Translations under genes and position numbers: made by a program
In this document: one piece after another, positions 36,299-45,017 of the stretch
Position numbering within the stretch: the first letter of the stretch is position 1
How the letters are laid out: each line of letters opens with the position of its first letter
The notes under the pieces: generated by a model
Database searches by the model: none
Told to the model about the DNA's origin: nothing
Seen by the model: the letters and a program-made list of their open reading frames with translations, nothing else
Assembly (NCBI RefSeq): GCF_900163635.1
Contig: NZ_FUID01000004.1
Coordinates: forward strand, 62,001 to 126,000
DNA: 64,000 bases
Direction: 5' to 3'
Origin: Leucobacter sp. 7(1)
GTDB lineage: Bacteria > Actinomycetota > Actinomycetes > Actinomycetales > Microbacteriaceae

Positions 36299-36304
36299 AG
36301 ATTA
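36299..36304 (-). promoter_or_regulatory. -10 box (TAATCT) before the micro-ORF
   Basis: TAATCT lies 7 bases before the ATG at 36291 on the minus strand. No good -35 element was found. Confidence 0.35.
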
Positions 36305-36379
36305 CGCTTCGATAACGTATTGCGCTACCCCTCGTGAATGAACGACGGGAAAACAGGCAATGGCCACCAGGAATGGAGA

Positions 36380-39300
36380 CTAGGGCACGTCTCGGTACTC
36401 AGGTTCGTCGGAGTACCCGAAAAAGTCGCGCTCCACCACGGCCCGAGCTCGCCGCGATACCGCAAACCAGCGCTCCTCGAGTTCCGAAGTCTTCCCCCGC
36501 GGCAACCCCAGCACATTTGCGATGCCCTCAAGCTCGCTCCAGTCAGTCGGGAGTGCGTCCGAGGAACGACCATTCCAGAGTTTCAACGCGGAGCGCACCC
36601 GACTCGCGTAGCGCCAGGACTCTTCAAGGTGCCCGGCGTCCTCCGCCTCAATGAAGCCCAACTGAGCGGCGGCGTGGAGCGCAGCAAGGGTGGCGACAGT
36701 GCGCAGTTCGGGGTGTGCGGCACCGTGCCGCAGTTGCAGCAACTGCACGAGCCACTCGACATCGCTCACCCCGCCCGGGCCGAGCTTCAGGTGGCGAGTG
36801 CGGTCACCGCCACGGGGCAGCCGTTCCGCTTCGACACGGGCCTTCATGCGCCGGATCTCGCGCACCTGCTCCTCCCGGAACTCGGCCGGGTATCGGATCT
36901 CATCCGCAAGCGCCACGAAGTCCGCACCCAACTCGGGGTCCCCCGCCACCGGACGCGCGCGCAGCAAAGCTTGTGCCTCCCAGGTCACCGACCACCGTTC
37001 GTAGTACGCGCGAGAAGAATCGAGGCTCCGTGCGAGGGGCCCATTTTTCCCCTCCGGGCGCAAATCAAAATCGAGGTCCACCGGGAACCGAGGATCAGAC
37101 ACCAGTCGGCGCAACTCGGTGACGCGACGGAGTGCCTCGCGGCTCGCATCTTCGGCGCGCACCTCGCCGAGGGGACGATACACGGCGATCACGTCGAGGT
37201 CAGACGCGAAGCCCATCTCTCCCCCGCCGTAGCGACCCATCCCAATCAGCGAGAACGCAATGACAGGCGAACGCCCGGCTGCCGCTTCCTCGCGCCCGAG
37301 CGCAAGCAAGAGTCCGTCAAGTAGGGCGGTGTGCGCCGAGTCGAGCCCCCGCGCTACATCGCCATCCGTGATCACCCCCGTGAGTCGCCCCAGGGCAAGG
37401 CGCAGCACTTCCCGCCGGTGCACCGTGCGGAGTGCCGCGGCTGCCTCGTCAATCGTGGCGCGCCGGGACGCGAGTGCCCGCATCTCTTCGAGCAGCGTCG
37501 TGAGGCCGAGCGGACGCAGCAACTCGTCACGCTCCAGCCAAGCGACCGCATCGGGAATAGTCTCAAGGAGCTCCGCGGCGAACCGGGAGGACGACAGGAC
37601 GCGGGTCAGCCGCTCCGCCGCCTCGGTCCCGTCGCGCAGCAGCCGCAGGTACCACGGCGCGTCGGTGTTCGCCTCGCTCACCCGACGGAAGGCGAGGAGA
37701 CCATAGTCTGGGTCAGTCCCATCAGCGAGCCACTGCAGCAGCACGGGCAGGAGATTACGATGGATCCGTGCCCGCCGAGAGGTGCCGCGCATGAGGGCCG
37801 AGAGGTGCCGCATGGCACCGTCGGGGTCACGGAAGCCGATACTGGCGAGCCGGGCCCTCGCCTCATCACTTCCCAGCACCAACTCCTCGTCGGGAAGGGC
37901 AGCCACAGCGCTCAGAAGTGGCGCGTAGAAAATCTTGAGGTGCAGCTCCCGCACCTCCCGCTGGGTGCGTCGCCAGGCTTCGAGCAGCTCCGGACCTGTC
38001 GGTGCGAGTCCGCTCGCGCGCGCCAGCACTCGCAGCCCCTCGGGATCGAGCGGCATGATCGCGGTACGCCGCAGGCCCTCGAGCTGCAGTCGATGCTCCA
38101 GCACCCGGAGAAACTGGTAGTCGGCAATGAGTCGGTCGCCATCGCTCCGAGCCACATATCCGCCACTCACCAGTGCGCGCAGCGCGGGAATCGTTCCGGC
38201 GACATGGAGGCGGTCATCGTATTGTCCGTGCACCAGCTGCAACAGCTGCGCACTGAACTCGATATCTCGGAGCCCCCCGGGGCCAAGCTTGAGCTGGACG
38301 TCGAGGTCGTCATCGTCGATGTGCTCGGTGACACGCTCGCGCATCCGCTGCACGGAGCCGACAAAGTCCTCACGCGAGGAGGATGCCCAGACAAGTTCCC
38401 GAGTGCCGTCGACAAACGCGGCACCAAGTTCCAGATCTCCCGCCAGCGGACGCGCCTTCAGGAGTGCCTGAAACTCCCAGCCCTTCGCCCACCTGTCGTA
38501 GTAGGCGAGCATCGAGCCGAGGGTCCGGACAAGGGCACCGTGGCGTCCCTCCGGCCGGAGATTCGCGTCAAGCTGCCACAGCGGAGGCTCAATCCCTGGG
38601 TCGTGGATCCCGCGCATTGTCTCGGAGGCGAGCCGGGTGGCGATCCGGATCAGTGCGTCCGTGTCGAGGGCATCGTCATCCGCGCTCTCAGCAATGAACA
38701 CGACGTCCACGTCCGAGACCACGTTCAGTTCCTCCGCACCGCACTTGCCCATCGCGACGATGGCGAGCCGTACCGCGTCCAAGCGCCCCTGTCTGACGGC
38801 AGGACCGCTGAGCCCGGCGGCGAGGGTCGCGCGCGCAACCGTCAACGAGGCTTCGACCGCGGCAGCCGCGAGCACGGAGAGCGATCCCGCGACGTGTTCA
38901 AACGCCTCTTCTGCGAGGCCTTCGGTAGTGCGCTCCATGTCGAAGAGCGCCACGCTGGCGAGGAGCTGCCGGTAGGCCACTCGAAGCGCAGTCCAACCCG
39001 CGTCGCCCGCGAGCGTCTCACCCGTTTCCGGGTGGTGCACCGCGGTCTGCAGCGCCTCGCGCGCTTGCGCGGCGGGTACCAGCGCTCCGCCACCGGAGAG
39101 CAGGTCTACAAGCCCCTCCGGATGCCGGGTAAAGAAATCTCCCAGCGCCGGTGAGGCACCCACCAGCAGGCACAGGCGCCCCAAGCTGGCCGCATCGAGA
39201 CCCTCCAGGAGCGCAGGGTAGCGCTCGCAGAGCTCACGAATACGCGCAAGGGCGGCATCCGGATCCGCTGCCAGGGTAAAGGCCTGCAATAACTCGCCGG

Positions 39301-39433
39301 CCCCCACGGAGAGATCCGGGAGCAGCTCTGCGAGCGCGTCCCGAGACGCGGTGAGCTCCTGGAATCCGACCCGCGCCGCGTCAGCGAGCGAGAATGGGCG
39401 CGGGTTCGGACTCATCAGGTCGCGGGAGCTCAC
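36380..39433 (-). CDS. glnE: Glutamine synthetase adenylyltransferase/deadenylase
   Basis: A 1017-residue bifunctional enzyme that adds AMP to, or removes it from, the regulatory tyrosine of GlnA. It has two nucleotidyltransferase domains. The N-terminal one (deadenylation) has ELNVVSDVDVVFIAES with Asp241/Asp243. The C-terminal one (adenylylation) has GGEMGFASDLDVIAVY. Helical regions between and after them include LKLGPGGLRDIEF and LKLGPGGVSDVEWLVQLLQLRHG. GTG at 39433 overlaps the TGA of the second glutamine synthetase gene (GTGTGA), pointing to coupled translation; ATG at 39415 is an alternative. Confidence 0.95.
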   Translation of the reverse strand: MSSRDLMSPNPRPFSLADAARVGFQELTASRDALAELLPDLSVGAGELLQAFTLAADPDAALARIRELCERYPALLEGLDAASLGRLCLLVGASPALGDFFTRHPEGLVDLLSGGGALVPAAQAREALQTAVHHPETGETLAGDAGWTALRVAYRQLLASVALFDMERTTEGLAEEAFEHVAGSLSVLAAAAVEASLTVARATLAAGLSGPAVRQGRLDAVRLAIVAMGKCGAEELNVVSDVDVVFIAESADDDALDTDALIRIATRLASETMRGIHDPGIEPPLWQLDANLRPEGRHGALVRTLGSMLAYYDRWAKGWEFQALLKARPLAGDLELGAAFVDGTRELVWASSSREDFVGSVQRMRERVTEHIDDDDLDVQLKLGPGGLRDIEFSAQLLQLVHGQYDDRLHVAGTIPALRALVSGGYVARSDGDRLIADYQFLRVLEHRLQLEGLRRTAIMPLDPEGLRVLARASGLAPTGPELLEAWRRTQREVRELHLKIFYAPLLSAVAALPDEELVLGSDEARARLASIGFRDPDGAMRHLSALMRGTSRRARIHRNLLPVLLQWLADGTDPDYGLLAFRRVSEANTDAPWYLRLLRDGTEAAERLTRVLSSSRFAAELLETIPDAVAWLERDELLRPLGLTTLLEEMRALASRRATIDEAAAALRTVHRREVLRLALGRLTGVITDGDVARGLDSAHTALLDGLLLALGREEAAAGRSPVIAFSLIGMGRYGGGEMGFASDLDVIAVYRPLGEVRAEDASREALRRVTELRRLVSDPRFPVDLDFDLRPEGKNGPLARSLDSSRAYYERWSVTWEAQALLRARPVAGDPELGADFVALADEIRYPAEFREEQVREIRRMKARVEAERLPRGGDRTRHLKLGPGGVSDVEWLVQLLQLRHGAAHPELRTVATLAALHAAAQLGFIEAEDAGHLEESWRYASRVRSALKLWNGRSSDALPTDWSELEGIANVLGLPRGKTSELEERWFAVSRRARAVVERDFFGYSDEPEYRDVP

Positions 39434-40767
39434 ACCGTGTCAAGCATCGAGGTGAGCTCGTACGGCGTCACCTGGCTACGATACTCGGCCACCTCGCGGC
39501 GCTTGTCGCGCAGGAAGTAGGCAAACACCTGCTCGCCCAGCGTTTCCGCCACCAGTTCGGAGCGTTCCATCACCGCAAGAGCATGGTCCAGGCTCGTCGG
39601 CAGCGGGTCAAAGCCCATGGCGCGGCGTTCCCCATCGCTCAGCGCCCAGACGTTGTTCTCGGCCTCGGGCGGGAGCTCGTACTCCTCCTGGATTCCCTTG
39701 AGACCGGCCGCGAGCAGCACGGAGAAGCCGAGGTACGGGTTTACGGCGCTGTCCAGAGCGCGGTATTCCACGCGGGCGGCCCCGCCCTTTCCGGGCTTGT
39801 ACATGGGCACCCGCACGAGCGCCGAGCGGTTGTTGTGTCCCCAGCTCACGAACGAGGGGGCCTCATCGCCGCCCCAGAGGCGCTTATAGGAATTGATGTA
39901 CTGATTGGTGACCGCCGTGATCTCGGGTGCGTGCCGCAGGAGACCCGCGACGAAGCGCCGACCTGTCTGCGACAGCTGGTACTTCGCGCCCGGATCGTAG
40001 AACGCGTTCGTGTCACCTTCGAACAGCGAGAGATGCGTGTGCATACCTGAACCGGGGTGCCCTGCAAGCGGCTTCGGCATAAACGTGGCGTGCACGCCCT
40101 GCGCGATCGCAACTTCTTTGACCACGGTGCGGAACGTCATCAGGTTGTCCGCGGTCGTGAGGGCGTCCGCATAGCGCAGGTCGATCTCGTTCTGGCCAGG
40201 GCCTGCCTCGTGATGGCTGAACTCGACCGAAATACCGAGCTCCTCGAGCATCGCTACGCTCTCGCGCCGGAAGTCGTGTGCGGTACCGCCGGGGACATTG
40301 TCGAAGTAGCCTGCCCGGTCCACAGGCACCGGCCCCTTACGACCAAAGACCTTCGACTTCAGGAGGTAAAACTCGATCTCCGGGTGCGTGTAGAACGTGA
40401 AGCCTTGCTCCGCCGCGTTCGCGAGCGTGCGCTTGAGTACGTTCCGCGGGTCCGCAACCGCGGGTTCCCCGTTGGGTGTCCGAATGTCGCAAAACATCCG
40501 GGCCGTCGGGGCCTCTTTGCTGCGCCACGGCAGTAGCTGGAAGGTGCTCGGATCCGGCACTGCGAGCAGATCCGATTCGTAGGCGCGAGTCAGTCCCTCA
40601 ATCGCCGACCCGTCGAATCCAATGCCCTCGCTAAACGCGCCCTCGACCTCGGCCGGGGCCAGGGCCACAGATTTCAACGTCCCCGAAACGTCACTAAACC
40701 AGAGTCGCACGAACCGGACACTACGTTCCTCGATCGTGCGCAGGACGAAATCACGCTGCTTGCTCAC
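39430..40767 (-). CDS. glnA2: Second glutamine synthetase (GlnA2-type)
   Basis: A 445-residue type I glutamine synthetase, shorter than GlnA. FDGSAIEGLTR (51-61), THPEIEFYL, SHHEAGPGQNEID, GSGMHTHLSLF and NRSALVRVP are conserved, so it should be active. It lacks the stretch of about 15 residues before the adenylylation loop, yet keeps Tyr363 in EYELPPEAE. The order glnA / glnE / glnA2 recalls mycobacteria, where glnA2 is not the main assimilatory enzyme. GTG at 40767 follows CGGAG. Whether GlnE modifies it cannot be told. Confidence 0.93.
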   Translation of the reverse strand: MSKQRDFVLRTIEERSVRFVRLWFSDVSGTLKSVALAPAEVEGAFSEGIGFDGSAIEGLTRAYESDLLAVPDPSTFQLLPWRSKEAPTARMFCDIRTPNGEPAVADPRNVLKRTLANAAEQGFTFYTHPEIEFYLLKSKVFGRKGPVPVDRAGYFDNVPGGTAHDFRRESVAMLEELGISVEFSHHEAGPGQNEIDLRYADALTTADNLMTFRTVVKEVAIAQGVHATFMPKPLAGHPGSGMHTHLSLFEGDTNAFYDPGAKYQLSQTGRRFVAGLLRHAPEITAVTNQYINSYKRLWGGDEAPSFVSWGHNNRSALVRVPMYKPGKGGAARVEYRALDSAVNPYLGFSVLLAAGLKGIQEEYELPPEAENNVWALSDGERRAMGFDPLPTSLDHALAVMERSELVAETLGEQVFAYFLRDKRREVAEYRSQVTPYELTSMLDTV

Positions 40768-40880
40768 ACCCGCTCCGTTTCGTTCGGGGTCGCCACCACG
40801 GGGTCCCGCGGTGCCGCTGACCGCTTCAGACTATCGCCCGCTCGTGACGTTCGTGTTACGGCGTCTCGGGTGGGCGCAGA

Positions 40881-41087
40881 CTAGTAGTCTTCTTCCTCGT
40901 CTTCCTCCCGCAGAAGTCGGGCCCGCTCGGCGAGGATCTGCGTGGCGTGCGCTGCCTCTTCACGGGTCCGGAACGGCCCCACGCGGTCGATCGAGAGCGA
41001 CTGCGGCCCCTCCTCAACCTCACCAGTGCGCTGATTGAACCAGTACGTCTCTTCGGGATCGTCGATCCCCCAGTCCCGCTTGCTCAT
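40881..41087 (-). CDS. Small acidic protein, SPOR-like
   Basis: A 68-residue protein: MSKRDWGIDDPEETYWFNQR opens it, followed by VGPFRTREEAAHATQILAERAR and an acidic tail (EEDEEEDY). The phrase GPF..REEA..A resembles the end of a SPOR peptidoglycan-binding repeat, but most of that domain is missing, so binding is doubtful. ATG at 41087 follows GGAGGG. It lies between glnA2 and map. Similar small proteins occur in related genomes, as far as I recall; function unknown. Confidence 0.75.
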   Translation of the reverse strand: MSKRDWGIDDPEETYWFNQRTGEVEEGPQSLSIDRVGPFRTREEAAHATQILAERARLLREEDEEEDY

Positions 41088-41140
41088 GAGCCGTTTCCCT
41101 CCGCGTCGGCCTGTGCCCGGAAATCGCCGGGCTTACTTCA

Positions 41141-41146
41141 TAGACT
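41141..41146 (+). promoter_or_regulatory. -10 box (TAGACT), leaderless start of map
   Basis: TAGACT ends 6 bases before the ATG at 41153, and no Shine-Dalgarno sequence lies between. Confidence 0.5.
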
Positions 41147-41152
41147 AGAGCC

Positions 41153-42022
41153 ATGCCCTTCGATGCACACGGAAATTTGATCCCCGGAACGCGCCCGGCC
41201 CCGCTGACGGTCCCCGCCCAGATTGCACGACCGCCTTACGTCGGGCTCCAGGCTCCGCCAGCGTACACAGGAAACAACACCTACACCGAGGCGGAGATCG
41301 AGTTGATCCGCACCGCCGGGCGTATCGCCTCGCAGGCGCTCGACGCCGTCGGTGCCGCAGTAGCGCCCGGCGTCACGACCGCCGAGCTCGACCGGGTAGC
41401 TCACGATGTTGTCGTTGCCGCCGGGGCCTACCCGTCGACGCTGGGCTACCGCGGCTACCCCGCCTCGTCCTGCACCTCGGTGAACGAGGTCATCTGCCAC
41501 GGCATCCCCGACGACACCGTGCTCCGCGAGGGCGACATCGTCAACGTCGACGTCACTGCCTACCTCGACGGTTTCCACGGCGACACGAACCGCACGTTCC
41601 GGGTGGGTCAGGTGAGCGAAGAAGTCGATCTGCTTATCGAACGCACCCACGAGGCGATGATGCGTGGGATCAAGGCGGCGAAACCTGGTCGCGCCGTGAA
41701 CGTGATTGGTCGCGTCATCGAGACCTACGCGAAGCGCTTCGGCTACGGTGTGGTGCGAGACTTCACCGGGCACGGAGTGGGATCCTCGTTCCATACGGGC
41801 CTCATCATCCCCCACTACGACTCGGCCCCCAGCTATGGTGACCTGATCGTGCCGGGCATGGTGTTCACGGTCGAGCCGATGCTCACCCTCGGTACCCACG
41901 AATGGGATCAGTGGAGCGACGGGTGGACTGTCACCACCCGCGACAAGAGCATTACGGCGCAGTTCGAGCACACGATTGTGGTGCGCGAGGACGGCTTCGA
42001 ACTCCTCACAGTCTCGGAGTAG
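41153..42022 (+). CDS. map: Methionine aminopeptidase type I
   Basis: A 289-residue dinuclear metallopeptidase that removes the initiator methionine from new proteins. His116 (ICHGIPDD), the ligands Asp133 and Asp144 (VDVTAYLDGFHGDTNRTF), His207 (TGHGVGSSFHT), Glu241 (VEPML) and Glu272 (FEHTIVV) are all in place. An N-terminal extension of about 40 residues (Pro-rich, RPPYVGLQAPPAY) is typical of actinobacterial map genes and may contact the ribosome. The start is defined by a -10 box 6 bases upstream, suggesting a leaderless message. Confidence 0.95.
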   Translation: MPFDAHGNLIPGTRPAPLTVPAQIARPPYVGLQAPPAYTGNNTYTEAEIELIRTAGRIASQALDAVGAAVAPGVTTAELDRVAHDVVVAAGAYPSTLGYRGYPASSCTSVNEVICHGIPDDTVLREGDIVNVDVTAYLDGFHGDTNRTFRVGQVSEEVDLLIERTHEAMMRGIKAAKPGRAVNVIGRVIETYAKRFGYGVVRDFTGHGVGSSFHTGLIIPHYDSAPSYGDLIVPGMVFTVEPMLTLGTHEWDQWSDGWTVTTRDKSITAQFEHTIVVREDGFELLTVSE

Positions 42023-42329
42023 CGCGCCGGGCGAGCCCGGCCCCAGGCCGGCCCGGGGTCGTGACCTGCCCCGGCACCATCATCAGTGGGTGTCGCCGAC
42101 AGGAGGACGTGTTCGGCGGGCTAGCTCCGACCGGCGACCGCGTCGACAATGGCGCCGGCCGCGAGCCACGTGACCCAGGTCGAAACTCCGACGCCGAAGA
42201 AGATGCTTCCCGGAGCTTTGGATTGCTTCGAACTGCATCCTGAGCGCGCCCGGAGGCCTCTCAGGGCAATCCGTCAACGGTCGACGTAGCGCAAACAAAA
42301 CCTGATCATGCACCGGAAATGGCGAGGGT
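42023..42329. other. Gene-less stretch between map and rnpB
   Basis: No convincing gene is seen on either strand. Just after map, GC-rich arms at 42026-42056 can form small hairpins (for example CCGGCC-CCA-GGCCGG) that may stop transcription. The right part holds the region downstream of RNase P RNA; no clear rnpB terminator with a T run was found there. Confidence 0.6.
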
Positions 42330-42710
42330 GGAATGGGCCGGATCATACGCCGGGTTCTGTCTCGACGGCCAAAGCCGACTCTGACGGTCATCTCTCTCGG
42401 GGCACTGTTGCCAGTACCCTCTAGCGGCCTACCCGAGGACTCGGCGGGGCGCGTCATCATCCTCTGTCTGGCCTTGCTCCGAACGAGGTTTACCTGGCCG
42501 CCCGTGTTACCACGAACGCCGGTGGTCTCTTACACCACCCTTTCAGCCTTACCGGAGGCGGCAAGCCACCCCTGGCGGTCTACTCTCTGTTGCACTTTCT
42601 CGCGGGTTACCCCGGGTGGGCGTTACCCACCGTTCTCCCCTGCGGAGCCCGGACGTTCCTCGGCGCGTGCACTTGCGTGCCGCGACGCGACCGCCTCACC
42701 GGCCCATTCC
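42330..42710 (-). ncRNA. rnpB: RNase P RNA, bacterial class A
   Basis: The catalytic RNA of RNase P, which makes the 5' ends of tRNAs. Hallmarks on the minus strand are the P4 and core element GAGGAACGTCCGGGCTCCG near the 5' side, then GTAAGAGACCACCG, GCAAGGCCAGACAG, and the 3' part ACAGAACCCGGCGTATGATC. The 5' end GGAATGGGCCGG pairs with the 3' end CCGGCCCATTCC (stem P1), which sets the limits. The length of about 381 bases is normal. A TACGAT box sits 7 bases before the proposed 5' end. The gene follows the zinc-ribbon-like gene by 41 bases. Confidence 0.95.
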
Positions 42711-42717
42711 AACGTCT

Positions 42718-42723
42718 ATCGTA
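42718..42723 (-). promoter_or_regulatory. -10 box (TACGAT) of rnpB
   Basis: TACGAT ends 7 bases before the base that stem P1 marks as the RNA 5' end. This gives an internal measure of the box-to-start distance used by the principal sigma factor here. Confidence 0.6.
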
Positions 42724-42751
42724 CACCGCGAGGAGACCCCGGAAATGCGAA

Positions 42752-43483
42752 CTACGCCTCGTCCTCGACCCGGACCAGGATCGCGCCGGTGCCCGGGCAG
42801 TAGACGAGCTCGTCAGGAGCCGCAGCACGGATCGCGGTCAGTTCGGCCGGCGCGAGCGCGATGTTGCTGGCCTCCGAGACATTGCCCCGGAGGCGAGCGG
42901 CACCGATGCCAATCCGGGCGCGCAGCGCCTCGTACTCTTCGAGGACGTCGCGCTGCACCTCGGCTGCGACGCCTGCGCGCTCTTCGCTGTGCGAGTCGAA
43001 CTCGCGCTTCAACTGTGCTTCGGCTGCGTCGATCGCGGACTGAATCTCGGCGCGGCGTCCGTCAACTCCGCCGAGCACCCGCTCGGCCTCAGTGAACGCT
43101 GCCTGAGCCTGCTCCTGCTGCTCCATCACGGCGAGTTCGCGGTCCTCGAGCTCGCTCATCCGCCGCGCGAGCGTATCTAGCTCAGCCTGCAAGGCCTGCG
43201 CCTCTTTCGCGGCGGTGCTCTGCGCGATCAGTTCCTCGTCGCGTGCCCGACGATCGCGCACCATCTTGACGTCGGCCTCGATCCGGTCGATCTCGGCGGT
43301 GTACGTGTCGAGTTCCCGCTGAGCAGCCATGTACGCCTCGCGGGCACTGGTGATCTCGCCGCTGAGCCCGTCGAGCTCTGCGCGTTCGGGAAGCGTGGCG
43401 TGCTTGCGGCGCACGCGCGCGATCGTGGTGTCGAGGTCTTGCAGGTCAAGCAGGAGTCGCTGCTGGCGGGGGCTGGCCTTCAT
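42752..43483 (-). CDS. Coiled-coil protein of the zinc-ribbon (DUF164/CT398-like) family, ribbon degenerate
   Basis: A 243-residue protein. About 1-190 is a long antiparallel coiled coil (LLLDLQDLDTTIARVRRKH onward, Glu/Ala/Arg-rich). The C-terminal part normally forms a C4 zinc ribbon, with two CxxC pairs around LxPxEL and ILVR. Here the first pair is absent (NVSEASNIALAPAEL) and the second is reduced to one cysteine (VYCPGTGAILVR), so zinc binding is unlikely. TAGAGT lies 6 bases before the ATG at 43483. It lies between a Nif3-like gene and rnpB, a common actinobacterial neighbourhood. Function uncertain. Confidence 0.87.
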   Translation of the reverse strand: MKASPRQQRLLLDLQDLDTTIARVRRKHATLPERAELDGLSGEITSAREAYMAAQRELDTYTAEIDRIEADVKMVRDRRARDEELIAQSTAAKEAQALQAELDTLARRMSELEDRELAVMEQQEQAQAAFTEAERVLGGVDGRRAEIQSAIDAAEAQLKREFDSHSEERAGVAAEVQRDVLEEYEALRARIGIGAARLRGNVSEASNIALAPAELTAIRAAAPDELVYCPGTGAILVRVEDEA

Positions 43484-43489
43484 GCTTCC

Positions 43490-43495
43490 ACTCTA
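43490..43495 (-). promoter_or_regulatory. -10 box (TAGAGT), leaderless start of the coiled-coil gene
   Basis: TAGAGT ends 6 bases before the ATG at 43483, and no Shine-Dalgarno sequence lies between. Confidence 0.45.
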
Positions 43496-43526
43496 CCGTC
43501 GCAGAGCAGCTCACTGTGGCGTCGCG

Positions 43527-44348
43527 CTACGCTCCCACGGCGAAATCCCACGGATCTGTCCGTAGGGTACTCACTCGAAACTCAACCTCCGGGAGCGCGG
43601 CCCGCATCCGCTCGGCGGCACCCTCGAGCCACAGCGACTCACTCGCCCAGTGCGCCACATCGATGAGTGCCGGTCCGTGCGAAGCGGCGGACTGCTCGAG
43701 TGATTCCTGTGCCGGGTGGTGCCGCAGGTCTGAGGTGACGTACACGTCAGCATCACGCACCAATGGGTGATCAAGCAGGCTGTCTCCCGCGCCGCCGAGC
43801 ACGGCAACCGCGCCAATCATCCGTTCCGGGTCCCCCGCAACACGCACGCCTGTGACTGTCGGGGGAAGCACGCGTGAGACAAGCTCGGCGAACGCGCGGA
43901 GCGGCATCGGCTCCGGCAAGAACCCGCGACGACCGATGCCAGCGGCAGGGTCCGCGCCCGGAACAATGGGCACCGCATGAGCGAGCCCAAGCCGCTGCGC
44001 CAAGACGTCCGACACCCCGCCCTCGGGCGCGTCCGCGTTGGTGTGCGCGGCGTAGAGCGCGCATCGGTTGCGGATCAGCTGAGCGAGTAGTGCGCCTTTC
44101 GACGTCTCCTCGTCGAGGGTGTGGATCCCGCGCAACAGCAGCGGGTGGTGCGTGAAAAGCAGATCCGCACCCCATTCGCTCGCCTCTTCGACGGTCGCGG
44201 CCACCGCATCAACCGCGAGCAACACCTTCGTGAGCGGTGCCTGAACATGTCCAGAAACGAGGCCGACCTGATCCCAGCTTTCGGCTGTGGCCGTGGGCCA
44301 GAGCGTCTCCGCAAGGTTGGTGAAGTCGATGAGCGAGCGTTCTGACAC
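43527..44348 (-). CDS. Nif3-like dinuclear metal protein
   Basis: A 273-residue member of the Nif3/YbgI (DUF34) family, which forms toroid hexamers with two metals per subunit. TVEEASEWGADLLFTHHPLLLRG holds the paired His ligands; further ligands come from YAAHTNADAPEGG and the C-terminal LIDVAHWASE. Suggested roles range from GTP cyclohydrolase-like activity to metal handling; none is established. GTG at 44348 follows GGAGG. It starts 3 bases after the stop of metI, so it is probably in the metNI transcript, although a functional link to methionine uptake is not implied. Confidence 0.9.
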   Translation of the reverse strand: MSERSLIDFTNLAETLWPTATAESWDQVGLVSGHVQAPLTKVLLAVDAVAATVEEASEWGADLLFTHHPLLLRGIHTLDEETSKGALLAQLIRNRCALYAAHTNADAPEGGVSDVLAQRLGLAHAVPIVPGADPAAGIGRRGFLPEPMPLRAFAELVSRVLPPTVTGVRVAGDPERMIGAVAVLGGAGDSLLDHPLVRDADVYVTSDLRHHPAQESLEQSAASHGPALIDVAHWASESLWLEGAAERMRAALPEVEFRVSTLRTDPWDFAVGA

Positions 44349-44351
44349 GGT

Positions 44352-45017
44352 TTACCTCCGGAGCAGCTTGCGCGAAATAACGTTGCCGAGCAGCTGGACG
44401 AGCTGCACGATCAGGATGATGATGATCACCGCGGACCAGGTGACCCACGGGTTGAACTGGCGGTAGCCGTACTGCAGGGCGAGGTTGCCGAGCCCGCCGC
44501 CACCCACCACACCGGCCATCGCGGTCATGTCGACGACAGCGATAAAGGCGAAGGTGTAGCCGAGCACCAGCGGTCCGAGCCCCTCGGGAATCAACACCGC
44601 GAAGATCGTGCGGAGCGGCCCCGCCCCCATCGCGCGGGACGCTTCAATGACACCGGGCGACACGGTCAGGAGGTTCTGCTCGACAAGACGGGCGATGCCG
44701 AAGGTCGCGGCGAATACGAGCACGAACATCATGCCGCGGTCCCCGATTGCGGTCCCCATGACCACTCGCGTAAGCGGTGTCAAGGCCGCGATCAGGATGA
44801 CAAACGGGATCGGGCGGAAGAAGTTCACCAAGAAGTTCAAGATGACAAACACGGCACGGTTCTGCAGCAGACCGCCACGCCGAGTCACGGTCAGCGCGAC
44901 TCCCACGGCGAGGCCGAGAATGCCGCCGACGCCCATCGCGACAACGACATACATCAGGGTTTCGAGGGTGGCTTCGAGGAACTTTCCGTTCTCGAGCAGT
45001 TCAATGAGCCGGTCCAT
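44352..45017 (-). CDS. metI: Methionine ABC transporter permease
   Basis: A 221-residue membrane permease with about five membrane segments and the coupling-helix region EASRAMGAGPLRTIFAVLIPEGLGPLVLG, the EAA loop that docks on the ATPase. It forms the channel for D/L-methionine with MetN and MetQ. Its ATG overlaps the TAA of metN (TAATG), giving tight coupling. The late segment MTAMAGVVGGGGLGNLALQYG is typical of MetI. Intact by length. Confidence 0.95.
   Translation of the reverse strand: MDRLIELLENGKFLEATLETLMYVVVAMGVGGILGLAVGVALTVTRRGGLLQNRAVFVILNFLVNFFRPIPFVILIAALTPLTRVVMGTAIGDRGMMFVLVFAATFGIARLVEQNLLTVSPGVIEASRAMGAGPLRTIFAVLIPEGLGPLVLGYTFAFIAVVDMTAMAGVVGGGGLGNLALQYGYRQFNPWVTWSAVIIIILIVQLVQLLGNVISRKLLRR

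Noticed and set aside
36338-39154. Several plus-strand ORFs of 300-600 codons
   Set aside because: All are antisense to glnE, whose two nucleotidyltransferase domains are clear.
42083-42803. ORFs on both strands across 42.1-42.8 kb
   Set aside because: The region is RNase P RNA, with its conserved core and terminal stem; the frames are by-products of structured RNA sequence.
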